Shown here: piece by piece, positions 16,463 through 25,062 of the stretch | Layout: each line of letters opens with the position of its first letter | How positions within the stretch are numbered: the first letter of the stretch is position 1 | From: G963668185 sp965237445 | GTDB taxonomy: Bacteria > Chloroflexota > Dehalococcoidia > Lucifugimonadales > G963668185 | NCBI GenBank assembly: GCA_965237445.1 | Contig: OZ250142.1 | Span: 1,736,001-1,800,000 of the forward strand | Direction of reading: 5' to 3' | DNA length: 64,000 nucleotides | The notes under the pieces: model-generated | What the model was told of the DNA's origin: nothing | What the model saw: the letters and a program-made list of their open reading frames with translations, nothing else | Databases searched by the model: none | Position numbers and translations under genes: made by a program

Positions 16463-16795
16463 ATGACACAAGAGCACAATCCGGCGACTACGGCGCAGAC
16501 CGCCGAACTTAGCGACCACGGGGGCCATCCGACCTCAGCCACCTACTTCAAGGTGGCGATGATACTGTCGGCCATTACGGCGTTCGAAGTGGGAATCTTC
16601 TACATCGTTGGGCTTGGCCACTGGATCATCCCCTTATTGGTCATTTTGTCGGGTGCCAAATTCGCTCTTGTAGTCATGTTCTATATGCACCTCAAGTACG
16701 ACCACAGGCTCTTCACCACCGCGTTCGTGGGAGGCTTGTCGCTAGCCTTTCTTGTCGTTCTTACTCTGATGGCGCTCTTCAGGTGGTTCGCATAG
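16463..16795 (+). CDS. cytochrome c oxidase subunit IV (caa3/CtaF type)
   Basis: 110 aa with three hydrophobic helices; VMFYMHLKYDHRLF is the hallmark of COX4-pro/CtaF subunits. Small accessory subunit of caa3 oxidases. ATG at 16463, 27 bases after coxC. Confidence 0.85.
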   Translation: MTQEHNPATTAQTAELSDHGGHPTSATYFKVAMILSAITAFEVGIFYIVGLGHWIIPLLVILSGAKFALVVMFYMHLKYDHRLFTTAFVGGLSLAFLVVLTLMALFRWFA

Positions 16796-16831
16796 CGTTG
16801 CCGCGTCCGGCGGCATTGAAGGCGGCCCGGA

Positions 16832-17665
16832 TTGCCTGACGTTTCCGGAATCTGGAGCCATTGGCATCCCCATCCGGACGCCCTGATCGGCTTGGCCGTG
16901 CTCCAGGGTGCATACATGCTGGGTGTTGGCCCGCTTCGCGAGAGATATCGCTTGGCGGATGACGTCGACCCGCGCCAGATCGCCACGTTTACCTTGGGCG
17001 TCTTGGTGATTCTCGCCTCTCTAGTGTCGCCCCTGCACGAGATCAGCGACTCGTACCTGTTCAGCGGCCACATGGTCCAGCATGTCCTGCTGACGCTCGT
17101 TGCGCCGCCGCTCTTGATTTTGGGTACTCCGCCGTGGTTGATGCGCCCGCTGCTCCGGCCCAACTGGGCATTCAGAGGTGTGAGGATCGCCACGCATCCC
17201 ATACTGGCATTCGCCGTGTTCAACCTGGTATTTTCCATCTGGCACATACCCGCACTGTACAATCTGTCCGTAACCAACCACGGCGTGCACGTATTCGAAC
17301 ACCTGCTGTTCATGGCTGCCGCGACGATCATGTGGTGGCCTCTGTTGAGTCCGCTGCCTGAACTTCCCAGGCTCTCCTATCCGTTGCAGATGATGTACCT
17401 GTTCCTGATTTCGATCGCGCAGATCATTGTGTTCGCCCCTCTGACCTTCTCCGGTGAGCCTTTGTATGCGGAGTACGTAAAGGCGCCCCGCCTGTGGGGA
17501 ATCGACGCGATGGTGGATCAGCAGATAGGGGCGATTATCATGAAGATGGGCAGTGGTATCCTGTTCGTCACGTTGATCGCCATCGCGTTCTTCAAGTGGC
17601 ACAATAGCGAGCAAGAGCAGACTAGGAAAGAATTGATCGAGCGGGCCATCGCGTCCGCCGAATAG
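16832..17665 (+). CDS. ctaG: cytochrome c oxidase assembly factor CtaG (caa3 type)
   Basis: 277 aa polytopic membrane protein. WHPHPDALIGL at the N-terminus, the HMVQHVLLTLVAPPLLILG segment, NLVFSIWHIPALYN, and HVFEHLLFMAAATIMWWPLL are typical of the caa3_CtaG family, thought to aid CuB insertion. TTG start at 16832 gives the expected N-terminus. It is distinct from the single-helix CtaG/Cox11 of proteobacteria. Confidence 0.88.
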   Translation: MPDVSGIWSHWHPHPDALIGLAVLQGAYMLGVGPLRERYRLADDVDPRQIATFTLGVLVILASLVSPLHEISDSYLFSGHMVQHVLLTLVAPPLLILGTPPWLMRPLLRPNWAFRGVRIATHPILAFAVFNLVFSIWHIPALYNLSVTNHGVHVFEHLLFMAAATIMWWPLLSPLPELPRLSYPLQMMYLFLISIAQIIVFAPLTFSGEPLYAEYVKAPRLWGIDAMVDQQIGAIIMKMGSGILFVTLIAIAFFKWHNSEQEQTRKELIERAIASAE

Positions 17666-17695
17666 GCGTGAAAGATCAGCCCGGGGAGAATTTGA

Positions 17696-17899
17696 GTGCA
17701 ACAGTCAAGATTTCGTATGGCATTACTGTTCCCGCTGGTGACCCTGCTCTTAGTCCCTCTCTATGCAGGTTCGCTCGGCGTGACCTTCATGGTCCTTCAC
17801 GAGGCCTTCAATAAGTGGGCAGTGGTCCTTCTCGGCATGTCGCTCGTCGTCGGTGTGCCGACTGCGGCTATGTATCTCGAGAACAAGCTGGAGGGCTGA
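17696..17899 (+). CDS. small two-helix membrane protein in the cox cluster, 67 aa
   Basis: Not recognised. Two hydrophobic segments (about 9-33 and 40-57) and a short charged tail. GTG start at 17696 with GGGGAG upstream; codon use resembles its neighbours. Position between ctaG and SCO in a tight operon suggests an oxidase-associated or assembly role (inference only). Confidence 0.7.
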   Translation: MQQSRFRMALLFPLVTLLLVPLYAGSLGVTFMVLHEAFNKWAVVLLGMSLVVGVPTAAMYLENKLEG

Positions 17900-17910
17900 C
17901 GGGCTTCAGG

Positions 17911-18603
17911 TTGTCGTGGCGGTTGCCCCAGGTGCCCAGGGCGGTCTCATCGACTATCGTCCTCTTCCTCGCGGTCTCGCTGCTGGTTTTCGCATCGATC
18001 GCGTGCTCCCCGAGTGAACCGCTAAAGGGCACGGAACTCACTGCCCGGTCCATTGCGCCGGACTTCGAGCTCACTGATCAGTTCGGGCGTAGCCACAGCT
18101 TGGCGGAACACTCTGGGAACGTGGTCCTGCTCACGTTCCTTTACACGCAATGCCCCGACATCTGTCCCGTCGTAGCTGATCATGTGCGAAACGTCCACCG
18201 GTTGCTCGACGATCGCGCCGGCGAGATGTCGCTCTTGATCGTCAGCGTAGACGCGGAGCGCGACACTGCAGAGGCTGCGCTTAGCTACTCGGAAGCTTGG
18301 CAAATGGAAGGAAGTTGGAGTTACCTGGTAGGTGCGGAAGAGGAGTTGAGCCCTGTGTGGGAGGCGTACTACGTAGACCCCGTTCGCATTGATTCGGCCG
18401 AAGATAGCGTAGACTCTGGTGGCGGGGACAGCAATCTCGCAGGGGTTGACGCCCTGTACGAGGGTGTGAAGCTACGCTATACGGTGACTCACTCCGCTCC
18501 CGTTTACCTGATCGACCGTACTGGCGTGATGAGAGTGCTGTTCACGTTGCCGATGGACCCTGCGGACATCGCCCATGATGTGCAGGTGTTGCTGAAAGAG
18601 TGA
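17911..18603 (+). CDS. SCO1/SenC-family copper chaperone lipoprotein
   Basis: From TTG 17911: signal with lipobox FASIAC, then a thioredoxin-like fold. Copper ligands YTQCPDICP (CxxxC) and the later His in TVTHSAPVYLID. It matures the CuA site of subunit II outside the membrane. The insert between ~145 and 170 is rich in Asp/Ser/Gly. The frame is open upstream over the small gene, but the lipobox position favours TTG 17911 or GTG 17932. Last gene of the cox cluster. Confidence 0.88.
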   Translation: MSWRLPQVPRAVSSTIVLFLAVSLLVFASIACSPSEPLKGTELTARSIAPDFELTDQFGRSHSLAEHSGNVVLLTFLYTQCPDICPVVADHVRNVHRLLDDRAGEMSLLIVSVDAERDTAEAALSYSEAWQMEGSWSYLVGAEEELSPVWEAYYVDPVRIDSAEDSVDSGGGDSNLAGVDALYEGVKLRYTVTHSAPVYLIDRTGVMRVLFTLPMDPADIAHDVQVLLKE

Positions 18604-18612
18604 ACGCGGTTC

Positions 18613-18659
18613 GGGGCTCGGTCTTGCCTTGCCCCAAATTGCACAAGGCCCAAGCCTTG
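18613..18659. terminator. candidate terminator between SCO and rplT
   Basis: Two stems in the gap of convergent genes: GGGGC/GCCCC (18613-18617/18631-18635) and CAAGGC-CCAA-GCCTTG (18644-18659). No clear U-tract. Confidence 0.3.
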
Positions 18660-18676
18660 CGTCTAAGCGCGAGAGG

Positions 18677-19042
18677 CTAGGCTGCCTGCTCTAGCTGCTC
18701 GCCCGCTTGACGCGCGATGTCCGCGAACGCCTCGGGGTCGCGAATAGCCAGGTCTGCCAGCATCTTTCGGTTGATGCCCGCGCCCTGGAGGCGGAGGCCG
18801 TGCATTAGCTTGCTATACGTGATGCCGTTGGCGCGCGCCGCGGCGTTAATCCGGATGTTCCACAGCCGGCGCATGTCGCCCTTCTTTTCCCGGCGGTGGT
18901 TGTACGCGTACTGCAACGCGTGAAGCAACGACTCGCGCGCCGACCGGTAGAGCTTGTGCCGAACGGTCCGGTGCCCTTTCGTCTGCTTCAAAAGCTTCTT
19001 GTGCCTGCGGTGCCTCGTTACGCCCCGCTTTACTCTGGTCAC
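18677..19042 (-). CDS. rplT: 50S ribosomal protein L20
   Basis: 121 aa basic protein; MTRVKRGVTRHRRHKKLLK at the N-terminus and the GLRLQGAGINRKMLADLA signature. Binds 23S rRNA early in 50S assembly. End of the thrS-infC-rpmI-rplT operon, where L20 is a known translational autoregulator in other bacteria. Confidence 0.97.
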   Translation of the reverse strand: MTRVKRGVTRHRRHKKLLKQTKGHRTVRHKLYRSARESLLHALQYAYNHRREKKGDMRRLWNIRINAAARANGITYSKLMHGLRLQGAGINRKMLADLAIRDPEAFADIARQAGEQLEQAA

Positions 19043-19060
19043 CTTACGTCCTCAATCTCT

Positions 19061-19258
19061 TCAGGAGTAGGGGAGCAGCCGCTTCACACGGCGGCCCGCC
19101 TCTCCGGTCATCTCGATCTTCTTACCGTACTGGCGCTTTACCTTGCTGTGCTTCTTTCTCCTCAGGTGACTTCTGAGACCCTTCATTCTCAGTGCCTTTC
19201 CTGAACCGGAAATCTTGAAGCGCTTCTTTGCGCCCTTGTGTGTCTTAAGCTTCGGCAC
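19061..19258 (-). CDS. rpmI: 50S ribosomal protein L35
   Basis: 65 aa, PKLKTHKGAKKRFKISGSGK signature. GTG start at 19258, overlapping the 3' end of infC by 14 bases, so probably translationally coupled. Confidence 0.97.
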   Translation of the reverse strand: MPKLKTHKGAKKRFKISGSGKALRMKGLRSHLRRKKHSKVKRQYGKKIEMTGEAGRRVKRLLPYS

Positions 19259-19826
19259 GCTGTAGTTCCTTCTCTCCCTTTGGGCTCGTCGGCTGGGCCT
19301 CGCGTCCCGCCTTGTCTGGCGCCAGAACCATTGCTAGGAACCTGCCTTCCATCGTGGGTGGTCGCTCCAACAGCGCTTCTTCGGAGAGTTCTTCAGCCAC
19401 GGTTTTAAGTAGCATCATCCCAAGCTCCGGGTGCGTGATCTCACGGCCCCGGAACATGACCGACACCCTGACCTTCGCTCCCTGTCCTAGCAAACGCCTC
19501 ACGAGCCTGGTCTTGGCGTCTAGGTCATGTTTACCGATACGAGTCTTCATCCGCACCTCGCGGAGTTCGTGACCGGATCGGGCTTTGTTGATCTTTCTGG
19601 CTTCTCGTTCCTTCCTGGCGGCCTCATACCGAAATCTGCCGTAGTCCATCAGCCTGCAGACCGGAGGACTCGAGCCTGGCGCCACCTCCACGAGGTCGAA
19701 TCCCCGCTCGTTCGCTAACTCCAGGGCAGTGCGGGTTGGCATAACCCCTAGCTGCTTACCCCTCTCGTCCACCACGCGGACTTCAGGGACCCTGATTCGT
19801 TGGTTGGTTCTATAGTCTTTGGGAAT
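19245..19826 (-). CDS. infC: translation initiation factor IF-3, probable ATT start
   Basis: 193 aa if started at ATT 19826-19824. The internal GTG at 19775 would remove the conserved N-terminal strand (YRTNQRIRVPEVRVVDERG), which all IF-3 proteins have. No ATG, GTG or TTG lies between that segment and the upstream in-frame TGA, and AAAGG sits 7 bases before the ATT. infC of E. coli uses the same rare start for autocontrol. The N and C domains are intact (EVAPGSSPPVCRLMDYGRF; VMFRGREITHPELG). Between thrS and rpmI. Confidence 0.85.
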   Translation of the reverse strand: MPKDYRTNQRIRVPEVRVVDERGKQLGVMPTRTALELANERGFDLVEVAPGSSPPVCRLMDYGRFRYEAARKEREARKINKARSGHELREVRMKTRIGKHDLDAKTRLVRRLLGQGAKVRVSVMFRGREITHPELGMMLLKTVAEELSEEALLERPPTMEGRFLAMVLAPDKAGREAQPTSPKGEKELQRAEA

Positions 19827-19921
19827 CCGGTTGCCTTTCTGCGATCCAGTAGAACTGAGCCGATTTCAAGAAGGCTCGAATATAGCACACGCCGCTACCT
19901 TCAGCAATGAGAGTGCGACGC

Positions 19922-21670
19922 TCATCCCGCCTCGCGCACCTCCGCCTCGATCCGCGCAGCAATCTCAGACACCGGCATCGCGCCCAGGTTCTCCCCCGAA
20001 CGCAATCGCACCGCGGCCGAGCTGGCCGCCGCCTCACGGTCTCCGACAACTAGCATGTACGGCACCTTGCGCATCTGCGCCGACCGAATCTTCGCGTTCA
20101 TCCGCTCGTTCCCCGCGTCCGTCTCCACGCGCACACCCGCTCGCGCAAGCTCCGCTTCAACCTCGAACGCGTAATCGTGGTGCCGGTCGGCAATTGGGAC
20201 CACGGTCGCCTGCACCGGGGCAAGCCACGTCGGGAACGCCCCCCCGTAATGCTCGATCAGGACCCCCAGGAACCGCTCCACAGATCCAAACAGCGCTCGG
20301 TGGACCATGAATGGCTGGTGCTCGCGGCCGTCTTCTCCTATGTACGATAGGTTGAAGCGCTCCGGCAGGTTGAAGTCGAACTGAACAGTCGTGCACTGCC
20401 ATGGCCGACCCAGCGCATCCTTGACGTCGATATCGATCTTCGGCCCGTAGAACGCACCTCCTCCCTCGTCGTACTCAAACTCGATCTCGCGGGACTCCAG
20501 TGTCTGTCGTAGCGACTCCGTTGCGAGTTCCCATTGTTCGTCGCTGCCCACTGCCTTCTCCGGCCGCGTCGAAAGCCGAATTGCAAACTCAGGGAACTCG
20601 AACCTGCCCAGCAGATCGAACGTCAGGTCCAGCACACCGTTGATCTCCTGCTCCACCTGGTCTGGCCGGCAGAAGATGTGAGCGTCGTCCTGGGTGAACC
20701 CGCGAACTCGCGTAAGGCCGTGCAGGACGCCTCCGCGTTCGTACCTGTAGACCGTGCCCAGTTCGCCTACTCGCATCGGAAGGTCCCGGTAACTGCGCAG
20801 TCCGCTCCTGTAGTAAGTGATATGGAACGGACAGTTCATCGGCCTCAGGTAGTAGTCCTGGCCCTCCATCTCAACGGGCGGGTACATGTTCTCGCTAAAG
20901 AAGTCCAGGTGCCCGCTCGTCTCCCACAGCGTAGAACGGCCTATGTGAGGCGTGTACACCAGGTCGTACCCTCGCTCGAAATGCATCCGCCTCCACAGGT
21001 CTTCCACGATGCCTCGAACGCGGGCCCCTTTTGGGTGCCAGATCGTGAGACCGGGCCCTGTCTCTTCGTGGATCGAATACAGGTCCAGTTCCCTTCCTAA
21101 CACTCGGTGGTCCCTGCGCCTTGCCTCCTCCAGTCGTTCCAGGTGGGCCTTCATTTCCTTTCTAGATTCGAACGCGGTGCCATAGACCCTCTGGAGCATT
21201 TGCCGTCTCTCATCGCCGCGCCAATATGCTCCTGCCACGCTCAGCAGCTTGAACGCCGGTATGTTCCCCGTGGACTTCACGTGCGGGCCGGCGCACAGGT
21301 CCTCGAAGTCGTGGTGCTTGTACGTGGAAATGACCTCGCATTCCGGAATCTCACTGATGATCTCCAGCTTCAGTTGCGATCCTGAATACAGGCCCTCCGC
21401 CTCATCGCGGCTCAACTCGCGGTACACGAACTCGTAGTCGTCCCTTATCGTGTCTCGCATGATTCGCTCGATCTCCTCAAAGTCTTCGGGGGAGAACGTG
21501 TGGCTTGAGAGAAGGTCGTAGTAGAAGCCATCCTCCGTCGGAGGTCCTATTCCAAGCTGCGTGTCCGGGTGAAGCTGTGTGATCGCGTCCGCCATCACGT
21601 GAGCGGCCGAGTGCCTGATCCGCGCGCGCAATTCCGATAGCGGCATTTGTTGACTCTGGTCTCTTGACAT
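19922..21670 (-). CDS. thrS: threonyl-tRNA synthetase lacking the TGS domain
   Basis: 582 aa. It starts directly at the N2 editing domain (HSAAHVMADA; KHHDFEDLCAGPH), so the usual ~60-residue TGS/N1 domain is absent. Class II motifs: motif 1 near LWRRMHFERGYDLVYTPHI, motif 2 YRYERGGVLHGLTRVRGFTQDD, motif 3 VHRALFGSVERFLGVLIEH. Zinc ligands include the Cys in MNCPFH. The anticodon-binding domain is at the C-terminus. First gene of the operon with infC, rpmI and rplT; preceded by a promoter and a terminator-like leader. Confidence 0.95.
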   Translation of the reverse strand: MSRDQSQQMPLSELRARIRHSAAHVMADAITQLHPDTQLGIGPPTEDGFYYDLLSSHTFSPEDFEEIERIMRDTIRDDYEFVYRELSRDEAEGLYSGSQLKLEIISEIPECEVISTYKHHDFEDLCAGPHVKSTGNIPAFKLLSVAGAYWRGDERRQMLQRVYGTAFESRKEMKAHLERLEEARRRDHRVLGRELDLYSIHEETGPGLTIWHPKGARVRGIVEDLWRRMHFERGYDLVYTPHIGRSTLWETSGHLDFFSENMYPPVEMEGQDYYLRPMNCPFHITYYRSGLRSYRDLPMRVGELGTVYRYERGGVLHGLTRVRGFTQDDAHIFCRPDQVEQEINGVLDLTFDLLGRFEFPEFAIRLSTRPEKAVGSDEQWELATESLRQTLESREIEFEYDEGGGAFYGPKIDIDVKDALGRPWQCTTVQFDFNLPERFNLSYIGEDGREHQPFMVHRALFGSVERFLGVLIEHYGGAFPTWLAPVQATVVPIADRHHDYAFEVEAELARAGVRVETDAGNERMNAKIRSAQMRKVPYMLVVGDREAAASSAAVRLRSGENLGAMPVSEIAARIEAEVREAG

Positions 21671-21746
21671 TGTGTTTCCTCGTTTCGACTACTGCGACAG
21701 GCCATAAGGTCCGGCGCTGAACTGTTCACGGAACTTTGACGTGAAA

Positions 21747-21781
21747 AGCCCCCCGCGTGCATGCAACGCATGCGGGAGGCT
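21747..21781 (-). terminator. strong hairpin plus U-run in the thrS leader (attenuator candidate)
   Basis: On the minus strand AGCCTCCCGCATGCG-TTGCAT-GCACGCGGGGGGCT followed by TTTT, 77 bases before the thrS ATG and downstream of its apparent promoter. A CCCCCGC (21830-21836 region) upstream can pair with the 3' arm GCGGGGG, so alternative folding is possible. The leader (~115 nt to the hairpin) is too short for a normal T-box and no UGGN-type T-box sequence is convincing. Confidence 0.6.
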
Positions 21782-21864
21782 ACGTAGTCAAGACGACTCT
21801 GATCGTAAGGGGTGCTATGCGGTTCCCAAGCGGGGGAGTCCTTGCTGAAGTGTATTCCGATTGA

Positions 21865-21894
21865 ATTCTAGCTATCAGCCCAATAGCCGGTCAA
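21865..21894 (-). promoter_or_regulatory. sigma-70-type promoter of the thrS operon
   Basis: On the minus strand TTGACC (21894-21889), 18-base spacer, TAGAAT (21870-21865). It lies about 195 bases before the thrS start and upstream of the leader hairpin. Confidence 0.6.
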
Positions 21895-21954
21895 GGGCGC
21901 GTGTCTCCCTTTGTTCCGTATGAGCCCAGGTTGCCAGTACGTAAGTAACCGAGA

Positions 21955-21986
21955 GAGCAGCCTCGCCAAACTTGACGAGGCTGCTC
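21955..21986 (-). terminator. terminator of the collagen-like gene
   Basis: Perfect 11-bp stem GAGCAGCCTCG/CGAGGCTGCTC with a 10-base loop, 30 bases after the collagen-like stop. Weak T-rich tail (TCTCTC). It isolates the gene from the thrS operon. Confidence 0.65.
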
Positions 21987-22015
21987 CACACTAACTACTT
22001 GCTCGGATCAGTACC

Positions 22016-23014
22016 TTACTCGGTGTTGACGTTCGCGCAGATCGCGTAAACGGTGAGTGTCCAATGTTCGCCTGTTGAGTTTACCTCAGTGGCACTCGCC
22101 TCCCAACCCGCAGGTACCTGACCTGCAACACCAAACGGGAAGCTTGCAACAAGAGCTACGTTCCCACCGTGTTCACCGCCAATTGCCGCTCCGCCTGAGA
22201 CTGCGGACAGGCCCTCTCCGGCCGTTACGCACTCAACACTCCCACTCTTCGTTCCCGGGTTGTCGATATCGTCCGTCGTAAAGACTGCTGTCACTATCCG
22301 GGTGGCAAAGATACCTGACTCACCTCGGATACCCTGTGGGCCGAATGGACCAGTTGCTCCAGTCTGGCCTACTGGACCGCGCAATCCCTGCGGACCCTGT
22401 GGTCCCTCAGGCCCCTGCGGACCTTGTGGTCCTGGCGGGCCCTGCGGTCCCGGGTTGCCCTGCACGCCCTGCGGACCCTGTGGTCCTGGCGGGCCAACCT
22501 CTCCCTGCGGGCCAAGCTCGCCCTGCGGGCCTTGCGGTCCGGTGTCGCCCTTGACGCCGCGAGCGCCGATGGGTCCCTGCGGTCCGGTCGGTCCCTGCGG
22601 ACCTATCGGGCCAGGAGGTCCACCCGGAGTTCCCGGTTCGCCCTTCACGCCCTGTTCGCCTTGCGCCCCTATTGGTCCCAGGTCGCCCTGGTCGCCTTTA
22701 TCACCCTGCTCGCCCTGCGTCCCTTGAGGTCCCTCTGGCCCGCCGGGATCTCCCGGGTCACCCTGGTCACCCTTGCCACCCTCTGGGCCCTGAGGGCCTC
22801 GCTCACCGGTTGGGCCCCTTTCACCGGGGTCACCATTCTCAGCTTGCGGTCCTGTCGCGCCCGGCGCACCGTCGGTTCCGGCCTCACCCTGTTCGCCTTG
22901 CGGTCCCTGCGGACCTGTCTCGCCTGGCAACCCTACTTCTCCCTGACATGCGGAGACCGTGAGCGCCATGACGATTAAAAGGGCGGCAGTTCCCAGCCAC
23001 CATCTGTTTGTCAT
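22016..23014 (-). CDS. collagen-like repeat lipoprotein, 332 aa
   Basis: Signal peptide with lipobox LTVSAC (Cys23), then ~205 residues of Gly-X-Y triplets rich in GPQ, GEQ, GPP and GDQ with a few interruptions (for example PQAEN). A ~95-residue C-terminal domain holds two Cys. Bacterial collagen-like proteins form trimeric surface stalks with the C-terminal part as head or trimerisation domain; lipid anchoring here would place it outside the cell. Nucleotide sequence is highly repetitive (CCCTGCGG/CCTTGCGG units), so copy number may vary. Function unknown; adhesion is a guess. Confidence 0.85.
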   Translation of the reverse strand: MTNRWWLGTAALLIVMALTVSACQGEVGLPGETGPQGPQGEQGEAGTDGAPGATGPQAENGDPGERGPTGERGPQGPEGGKGDQGDPGDPGGPEGPQGTQGEQGDKGDQGDLGPIGAQGEQGVKGEPGTPGGPPGPIGPQGPTGPQGPIGARGVKGDTGPQGPQGELGPQGEVGPPGPQGPQGVQGNPGPQGPPGPQGPQGPEGPQGPQGLRGPVGQTGATGPFGPQGIRGESGIFATRIVTAVFTTDDIDNPGTKSGSVECVTAGEGLSAVSGGAAIGGEHGGNVALVASFPFGVAGQVPAGWEASATEVNSTGEHWTLTVYAICANVNTE

Positions 23015-23256
23015 GATCCTTGAAAGAGCTTTGATGATTGCACCCCCTGCAGCTTGCGGAATTCTAGACCCAAGTTACGGTTGTTGAACTAGTATAGTCA
23101 AGGGCAAAATAGGTACGGTATGTAGAACTTGCGTACCATTTTGGCCGAAAGCTTGTCCGCTGCCTACAACAGCGGCAGCCTACCGGTTCGTGACGGCGTT
23201 TCTTGTTTACTAAATGTTGCCAAGAAGGCGGCTAGACGGTGCCTGAAAATGGTCGG

Positions 23257-23520
23257 TCACTTATCTCTCCAGGGTAGCCTCCACAGGCCCAGGGCCATCG
23301 TCGCCAGCGCGAACGCGGCGAGTACCACAGTCTCCACGAACAGGTCAGTCCGCCCGGACAACGAAGCCGTAATCCCATCGGCCGCGTAGGTCATAGGCGA
23401 GGCGTAGCCCAGCCAGCGCAGCAGCAGCGGGGCCTGCTCCATGCTGAAGTACACTGGCGAGACTAGTATCAGCACCATGTCTGTACTCGCGGACCAGCTC
23501 CTATAGTTCGCGCCGTGCAT
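23257..23520 (-). pseudogene. ABC-2 type permease, C-terminal fragment
   Basis: 87 codons with SPVYFSMEQAPLLLRWLGYASPMTYAADG and a final hydrophobic helix, typical of the end of ABC-2 multidrug export permeases. The N-terminal two thirds are missing; it overlaps the 3' end of the ATPase remnant, implying an internal deletion of the operon. Confidence 0.75.
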
Positions 23521-24062
23521 GCGGGTCGGGGCCCGTCGTTGGCTCGCCCAGCACCTGCACCGGCACCGGCGGCTCGGCGCAGGTCGCGGTCCCGATCATC
23601 ACCCGTCTCTGCAATCCTCCAGAAAGTGTCTGCGCCGCCTTGTCAGCGTGTTCTTCCATACCAAGAGACTTGACGAGTTCGTTCGCTCGCTGCCAGGCTT
23701 GGCGCCCCCGAAGCCCGCGCATCTTGCCAAACAGGTGAAAGTGTTGCTTGGCGGGAATGTCCCAGTGAATACCGGCGTCCTGTGGCATCACCCTCAGTAG
23801 CGCCTACACTACGTTCGGCTCAGAGACCGTGTCGCGTCCCAGCGCCCGGATCGCGCCCGAAGTCGGGAGCGGTTCCGTTGTGATCTTCTGAACAAGTGTG
23901 GTATTGCCCGCTCCGTTCGGGCTGGGCAGAGTGAGTATCTCGCCTCGGTCGATCGAGAACGTGATCTCACGGTTGGCCCAGGTGCCGTCGGCGCATCGCT
24001 TGTGAACGCCCTCGACTGTTACGGCTTTCTTCAGCTCCGGCAGGCTTTCTGCAGTGAATGTG
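23501..24062 (-). pseudogene. ABC transporter ATPase, degraded
   Basis: Reads as one frame with an in-frame TAG at 23806-23804. Before it: Walker A as SPNGAGNTTL, with the essential Lys changed to Asn. After it: Q-loop PQDAGIH, signature TLSGGLQRR, and a Walker B-like VQVLGEPTTG with lost Asp. It ends early at HARREL. Loss of the Walker A Lys and a nonsense codon make it non-functional. Confidence 0.85.
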
Positions 24063-24064
24063 CC

Positions 24065-24738
24065 AAGAGGCGGCTATCCAGAAGAGATCGTGGGTATGCC
24101 CAACTCTGACAGCAGGGCCGTGAATGCTGGTAAGTCCTCTTCGACTACGTCCTGCCTTACTTCGAACTGGTCCTGCAGCCGTACCTCAGGGTCGTCGAAA
24201 AACTCTTAGGAAGAAGCCGTGGGGCGCCAGTCCGCGCCTGTAACTATGCCCATTAGTTCCTTCAAGTCTGCAAGAGGTCCTATTGGGACCCCTCTTGGCT
24301 GAGGCACCGTGGGTCTGAAGGAAACGATCTCATTCTCGGCGTTCGAAAGCTTTTCACGTATGCTAGACGCTTCCTCGCTGACCGGCTTGCCATTATTGGC
24401 AGCCTGTCTATCCGACTCGTCTAGCTGTCTCCTGATCGAACGTACCTCAAATGCACAGTCTCTCCTCTCCTCGTACTTGTCGCGTATGCGAAGCTGCAAA
24501 GCGAGATGATCGCCATGTCCTACCGGCTGGCATCCGACCGCGGGTCCAGGATGACTTTTAGCGTTGACGTTCGCCAGTCTCCGTCCGCCCTCAGCCTCAC
24601 CGTGTACGTAACGGGGACCGCCAGGGGAGCCATCGTCGCGGCAGCGAATGGACTCGAGCCCACGGCTCTTCGGGAAGCTTCTCTGATGACCTGTAGCGCA
24701 GGTCCCAGCACGCGCGGTTCAGGCCTTGCTTGGCGCTA
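24065..24738 (-). pseudogene. BNR/sortilin-type glycosyl hydrolase-like protein, C-terminal remnants
   Basis: Pieces in different frames: TYTVRLRADGDWRTSTLKV (24520-24711), then the coiled-coil segment LRIRDKYEERRDCAFEVRSI (24206-24499), then an FDDPEVRLQDQFEV piece near 24190-24065. The order matches the C-terminal part of the large exported VPS10/BNR-repeat proteins common in Chloroflexota; no propeller remains. Stops and frame changes lie between the pieces. Confidence 0.5.
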
Positions 24739-24774
24739 AGCTTGTTGCCCCCTCTGAGCGTGTCGAGAGCCGTC

Positions 24775-25062
24775 TTATGACAGCGCCGCTGCCGTCATAA
24801 TCTCAATGGCGACTTCGTCCTCTGGAGTCTCATCGAGGCTGATGTCGATCGCGGTGCCTACGGGCGGGATCATCCCGGAGTCCAGCCCCTTCTTACACAT
24901 GCCCCCGTCGTCAGTCTCGGTCCCCAGCCAGGATGCGGGAGCGCCCATGAATTCGTTCGAGTAGTGCTTGACCTGGTCGGACGCAGTTCTCGATCCAGGT
25001 TGCCTTCCGCGAGTCTTGCCGTACCGAAGACTGGCCGTTGGGAGCGAAAACACCGGGATCAC
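24775..25062 (-). other. unassigned open frame in the decay region
   Basis: 95 codons without recognisable domains; composition is not clearly coding. The surrounding stretch 24740-25260 otherwise shows nothing. It may be another gene remnant. Confidence 0.2.

Noticed and set aside
21782..21850. T-box riboswitch before thrS
   Set aside because: TTGGGAACCGC only loosely resembles the T-box core, has an extra base in the conserved TGGNACC, and the leader is too short for Stem I.
22260..22978. Open frames opposite the collagen-like gene (CGPCGPSGPCG-type)
   Set aside because: Antisense translation of Gly-X-Y repeats; low complexity with no ribosome site.
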